A stretch of 47,952 bases of DNA from Hydrogenophaga sp. (GTDB lineage: Bacteria > Pseudomonadota > Gammaproteobacteria > Burkholderiales > Burkholderiaceae_C). This document shows positions 44,998 through 47,952 of the stretch, piece after piece (positions within the stretch are counted from its first letter, which is position 1; each line of letters starts with the position of its first letter). The position numbers and the translations under genes are program-made. The notes under the pieces are model-generated. The model saw only the letters and a list, made by a program, of their open reading frames with translations. It made no database searches and was not told the DNA's origin. Where the stretch lies: assembly GCA_018333605.1 (NCBI GenBank), contig JAGXSV010000058.1:1-47952 (forward strand), read 5' to 3'.

Positions 44998-45038
44998 ACA
45001 CCGGAAAAAAGACCGTGCTGCAGCGGTGCCGCAGCGCC

Positions 45039-45554
45039 TCACGGTGCGGTGGCGGGCGTCTCGGGCAGGGACAGTTCCACGCTGGCAGGCCCTTGCAGGG
45101 TCGGGCCCAGCCGGACGCTGCGCCGGTTCACCGCCTGCAACACCAGGCCACCGTCGATCACGGCACCCACGCGGTAGGGACGGGGCGGCTGACCGTCCAT
45201 GCCGATCAAGGCCGCGCCCTGGTCGGCACCGAGCGCCACCACACCCAACAGGACGAAACGGCTCGGTGCGGCCCCGGGCGCCTGCGCACCATCGGTGGTC
45301 ACCGCCTGGGGAACCATGCCGAGCGCGCGAGCCACCAGCGCCGGCTCGACCACGGGCACGGCCATGGGGGCCGCGGCCACCGGCGTGACCGGCGTGCGGC
45401 CCCAGGCCAGCAGCACCCAATAACCCGCGCTCAGGCCGGCCGCGAGCCAGAGCACGCCGGCCGCCACGGCCGGCCAGGGACGGCGAGAAGCCGACGGGCT
45501 GGCATGGCCGTCACCGGGGTAAATGGAATGGCTGTAAGAGGCCGCCTTGTTCAT
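45039..45554 (-). CDS. gspC: Type II secretion system protein C (GspC-like)
   Basis: GspC links the inner-membrane platform of the type II secretion system to the outer-membrane secretin. The 171-residue product has a short cytoplasmic start, one membrane helix (about residues 30-50, AVAAGVLWLAAGLSAGYWVLL) and a periplasmic HR domain (RFVLLGVVALGADQGAALIGMDGQPPRPYRVG, then GLVLQAVNRRSVRLG). There is no C-terminal PDZ domain, as in short GspC variants. It is divergent from the pseudopilin genes, with 163 bases between. Confidence 0.82.
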   Translation of the reverse strand: MNKAASYSHSIYPGDGHASPSASRRPWPAVAAGVLWLAAGLSAGYWVLLAWGRTPVTPVAAAPMAVPVVEPALVARALGMVPQAVTTDGAQAPGAAPSRFVLLGVVALGADQGAALIGMDGQPPRPYRVGAVIDGGLVLQAVNRRSVRLGPTLQGPASVELSLPETPATAP

Positions 45555-45717
45555 ACAGCGGCATTATGATGGACGACGGGGTCTCCGACAGGACGCCCTG
45601 CCAGGCGCCCATCGGGCTTCGGGCACGTCAGCCACAAAACCGACGTGTTCAATGCTCGAAGGGCGCCTGGAGCTTGTTGACCACTGACAGCGCCTTGCTC
45701 CCGGGAGACTGACCGAC
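45555..45717. promoter_or_regulatory. Divergent region between gspC and gspG
   Basis: Promoters for both transcription units must lie here. I see no clear matched hexamers. GGGAG lies 11 bases before the gspG start. Confidence 0.35.
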
Positions 45718-46188
45718 ATGAACCCTTTCGACACCACCGCACCCGGCCCGGCCGGCATCCCGTCCCGTGTGGGGCGCACACGGCACCGGGGTTTCACCCT
45801 CATCGAGCTCATGGTGGTGCTGGTCATCATCGGCGTGCTGGCGGCCTTGATCGTGCCCAACGTGCTCGACCGCGCCGACGACGCCCGGGTGACCGCGGCC
45901 AAGACCGACGTCAACAACCTGATGCAGGCGCTCAAGCTGTACCGGCTCGACAACCAGCGCTACCCCACCAGCGAACAAGGCCTGAACGCACTGGTGGCCA
46001 AGCCCTCGGCCAGCCCGGTGCCGCCCAACTGGCGGCCCTACCTGGACAAGCTCCCGGCGGATCCGTGGAGCCGCCCCTACCAGTACCTGAACCCCGGTGT
46101 CCATGGTGAAGTGGACGTGCTTTCGCTGGGCGCCGATGGCCAGCCCGGCGGCGAAGGCCGCGATGCCGATGTGGGCAGCTGGCAGTGA
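45718..46188 (+). CDS. gspG: Major pseudopilin GspG of type II secretion
   Basis: GspG is the main subunit of the periplasmic pseudopilus that pushes substrates through the secretin. The 156-residue product has a 25-residue leader ending RHRG, then FTLIELMVVLVIIGVLAALIVP with Glu at +5, the N-methylation type signature. The GspG body follows: DVNNLMQALKLYRLDNQRYPTSEQGLNAL, DPWSRPYQYLNPG and the calcium-site end SLGADGQPGGEGRDADVGSW. The leader is longer than usual (6-10 residues), but internal starts are absent, so the N-terminus could begin later with a non-ATG codon. Confidence 0.95.
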   Translation: MNPFDTTAPGPAGIPSRVGRTRHRGFTLIELMVVLVIIGVLAALIVPNVLDRADDARVTAAKTDVNNLMQALKLYRLDNQRYPTSEQGLNALVAKPSASPVPPNWRPYLDKLPADPWSRPYQYLNPGVHGEVDVLSLGADGQPGGEGRDADVGSWQ

Positions 46189-46272
46189 ACCTGCGCGACC
46201 TGACGGGATGCGTCAGCACGGCCAACCCTGCGGGATGCGGCACGGGTGCGGGTGGACACTCAACTTTTTGAC

Positions 46273-46725
46273 ATGCCCAAGCAAGCGCGCGGCTTCACCC
46301 TGCTGGAACTGATGGTGGTGGTGGCCCTTGTGGCGCTGGCCACGGCGGGGGCTACCCTGGCCCTGCGCGACAGCAGCGCCACGCGGCTGGAGCGCGAGGG
46401 CTTGCGCCTGTCGGCCTTGCTGGAATCGGCCCGCGCCCAGTCGCGCACCAGCGGTGTGCCGGTGCTGTGGCGCCAGCGGCCGGACGGCTTTGAGTTTGTG
46501 GGCGTGAAACCTCGGCGCGACGCGCACAGCTCACTGGCCGAACCCCGCACCTGGCTCGACCCGGCAACCCGCGCCGAAGTGACCCAGCCCAGCGGGGCCC
46601 AGGTGCTGGTGCTCGGCCCCGAGCCGCTGATTGCGGCGCAACGGCTGGTGCTGCTGCAGGGGGAACGGCAGCTGACGCTGGCGACCGATGGCCTGTCGCC
46701 GTTTGCGGTGGTGAGCACGCCATGA
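46273..46725 (+). CDS. gspH: Minor pseudopilin GspH of type II secretion
   Basis: The 150-residue product starts MPKQARG, cut before FTLLELMVVVALVALATAG with Glu at +5. A GspH-like body follows: RLEREGLRLSALLESARAQSRTSGVPVLWRQRPDGFEFVG and a strand end LATDGLSPFAVVSTP. GspH is thought to cap the growing pseudopilus together with GspI, J and K. A GTG at 46246 in frame is an alternative start but lengthens the leader. It ends in an ATGA overlap with gspI. Confidence 0.9.
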   Translation: MPKQARGFTLLELMVVVALVALATAGATLALRDSSATRLEREGLRLSALLESARAQSRTSGVPVLWRQRPDGFEFVGVKPRRDAHSSLAEPRTWLDPATRAEVTQPSGAQVLVLGPEPLIAAQRLVLLQGERQLTLATDGLSPFAVVSTP

Positions 46726-47087
46726 AACAGCGCGGCTTTACCCTGGTGGAAATTCTGGTGGCGCTGGCGGTGGTGGCCATCACGCTGTCGGCCGGGCTGC
46801 AGGCCACGGGCGCACTCACCCGCGCGGCCACCCGCCAGAGCGACCAGTGGCTGGCCCAACTGTGCGCTGAGAACGAGCTCACACGGCTGCGGCTCACGCG
46901 CCAGCTGCCGGGTGTGGGCGACAGCACGGTGACCTGCGAACAAGCCGGGCACACGCTGCAGGTGCGCTTGTCGGTGCTGCCCACGCCCAACCCGAACTTC
47001 CGGCGCATCGACGCGGTGGTGACGGCACCGGTGGACGGCGTGGCGGTACAGCTGCTGACGCTGTCCACCGTATTGGGGCGGTATTGA
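46722..47087 (+). CDS. gspI: Minor pseudopilin GspI of type II secretion
   Basis: The 121-residue product starts MKQRG, cut before FTLVEILVALAVVAITLSAGLQATG with Glu at +5, then AENELTRLRLTRQLPGVGDST and a short beta region ending LLTLSTVLGRY, typical of GspI. It overlaps gspH by ATGA and its TGA (47085-47087) overlaps an ATG at 47087 that opens the gspJ frame. Confidence 0.92.
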   Translation: MKQRGFTLVEILVALAVVAITLSAGLQATGALTRAATRQSDQWLAQLCAENELTRLRLTRQLPGVGDSTVTCEQAGHTLQVRLSVLPTPNPNFRRIDAVVTAPVDGVAVQLLTLSTVLGRY

Positions 47088-47952
47088 TGGCCCCCCCCCG
47101 CAGCGCTTCGCGCTACCCCCTCAAGGGGGCAACGCCTGCGGTCTGGCAAAGCCAGTCCCGCGGCGTTCTGGGCTCGGACATTTCGCACCGGTTGACAGAC
47201 AGGCTGCAGCCTCCTGCCGCTTCTTGCGACGCACTCAAGGGGGCAACGCCTGCGGTCTGGCAAAGCCAGTCCCGCGGCGTTCTGGGCTCGGACATTTCGC
47301 GCCGGCCAAAAAACTGTTGGGGGCCTCCTTCACGACAACGCGGCTTCACGCTGATTGAGCTGCTGGTCGCGATCACGATCATGTCGATGCTGGCGCTGCT
47401 GAGCTGGCGTTCGCTCGATGGCATGACGCGAACCCAGACCCTGACCCAGCAACGGGCCGACGAGCTGCTGCGCCTGCAGGCGGCGCTGGGCCAGTGGGGT
47501 GCCGACCTGGATGCGATCGTGGAAACCGGCGAGGTGAACGCGCTCGAATTCAATGGCCAGGTGCTGCGCATGACCCGCCGTGACAGTGCCGAAGCCGGCC
47601 TGCAAAGCCCCGGCGTGCGGGTGGTGGCCTGGGCGCGGCACACGGGCGTCCAGCGGTCCGGGCCCGGGGCACCCAACCCCGCCACGCCGTCCAGCGCCGG
47701 TAGCAGCCACTGGATGCGCTGGCAGTCGCCCCCGCTGGTGCGGCGCGACGAACTGGCGCGGGCCTGGCAGCGCGCAGCCGACTGGGGCAGCGGCGCCCAG
47801 GCGGCCGCCGCCGACAGCGCCGGTGGTGGCAACGACAGCGCCATTGCCCTGTTGGGCATCGACCAATGGGAGCTGTTCTACCACCGCGGCGAGACCTGGG
47901 CCAACCCGTTGTCGTCGGTGGGGACGGAGAGCACGGGCGTTGAAGTGGCGGG
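47087..47952 (+). CDS. gspJ: Minor pseudopilin GspJ with a repeat-derived N-terminal extension (runs off the right edge)
   Basis: The frame opened by ATG 47087 (TGATG overlap with gspI) runs without a stop to the window end, at least 288 codons. The GspJ body starts at codon 86: G, then FTLIELLVAITIMSMLALLSW with Glu at +5, then LTQQRADELLRLQAALGQWGADLDAI. Before it lie 85 codons made from an intergenic repeat: residues 12-33 and 50-71 are identical (LKGATPAVWQSQSRG onward). Normal GspJ leaders are about 5-15 residues. No ATG, GTG or TTG lies between the second repeat and the prepilin motif. A run of nine C follows ATGG and could slip. Confidence 0.8.
   Translation, partial: MAPPRSASRYPLKGATPAVWQSQSRGVLGSDISHRLTDRLQPPAASCDALKGATPAVWQSQSRGVLGSDISRRPKNCWGPPSRQRGFTLIELLVAITIMSMLALLSWRSLDGMTRTQTLTQQRADELLRLQAALGQWGADLDAIVETGEVNALEFNGQVLRMTRRDSAEAGLQSPGVRVVAWARHTGVQRSGPGAPNPATPSSAGSSHWMRWQSPPLVRRDELARAWQRAADWGSGAQAAAADSAGGGNDSAIALLGIDQWELFYHRGETWANPLSSVGTESTGVEVA
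47120..47186. repeat. 67-bp direct repeat, copy 1
   Basis: Positions 47120-47186 and 47234-47300 are identical over 67 bases and 114 bases (38 codons) apart. Each copy can fold: AACGCC and GGCGTT flank an inner TCTGGC-AAA-GCCAG hairpin. It looks like a palindromic intergenic repeat. Confidence 0.9.
47234..47300. repeat. 67-bp direct repeat, copy 2
   Basis: This copy is identical to 47120-47186 and in the same codon phase within the gspJ frame. The 47 bases between the copies read open in the same frame. The prepilin cleavage site follows 44 bases after this copy. Confidence 0.9.

Noticed and set aside
47113-47859. Minus-strand frames opposite gspJ with repeated peptides
   Set aside because: They are reverse reading of the 67-bp repeats and of gspJ coding DNA.

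Overview
The window is a GC-rich chromosomal segment of a betaproteobacterium, most likely a member of the Burkholderiales close to the Comamonadaceae. This is an inference from the high-GC codon use, a CIRCE-controlled groESL operon, a Gram_neg_porin-type general porin, a full System I (Ccm) operon and the style of the intergenic repeats. No rRNA or tRNA genes and no CRISPR array were seen. A transposase fragment opens the window and a truncated gspJ closes it.

Layout. 1-184: end of an IS630-type transposase. 432-7525 (-): complete cytochrome c maturation operon ccmABCDEFGHI, mostly joined by ATGA overlaps. 7761-10073 (+): a small anchored protein and a Kef-type cation/proton antiporter with an RCK domain. 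10205-11368: a broken IS1380-type transposase lying directly against the groES promoter. 11381-13720: promoter, CIRCE operator, groES, groEL and a bidirectional terminator shared with the convergent transaldolase gene. 14751-15599: a HexR/RpiR-type regulator divergent from tal. 15617-17652: a secreted hypothetical protein and a frameshifted IS256-type element. 17673-26416 (-): a dipeptide/oligopeptide ABC transporter operon with two binding proteins, two permeases, two ATPases and an M20 amidohydrolase. 26641-28105: a DUF3047-type lipoprotein and a secreted helix-hairpin-helix protein.

28315-35468 (+): a heavy-metal efflux operon of the Czc/Cus kind: a His-rich CzcI-like protein, an outer-membrane factor, a small anchored accessory protein, an adaptor, the RND pump and a small periplasmic protein. 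35602-37123 holds two MazF/PemK-type toxin-antitoxin loci. In the second, a 237-bp element with 17-bp terminal inverted repeats and a 5-bp target duplication sits exactly in the ATGA overlap between antitoxin and toxin. A second copy (234 bp) lies at 39812-40045, just before coq7. Between them are two porins and an ORF-less group II intron remnant placed right behind a porin terminator.

40075-44997: coq7, a MntA/HepT toxin-antitoxin pair, an OsmC protein, a candidate small RNA, ilvA, and a CobT homologue with changes at both catalytic glutamates. 45039-47952: type II secretion genes, gspC (-) and gspG-H-I-J (+). gspJ appears to carry an 80-plus-residue N-terminal extension made from two in-frame copies of an intergenic repeat.

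The strongest candidates for something undescribed are the short CCTAGA-ended element, whose stop-free frame seems to relay translational coupling from antitoxin to toxin; the repeat-built leader of gspJ with a nine-C tract after its start codon; the intron remnant behind the terminator; and the small RNA upstream of ilvA. Coordinates and motifs were read by eye. Family names rest on remembered motifs, not on database searches.
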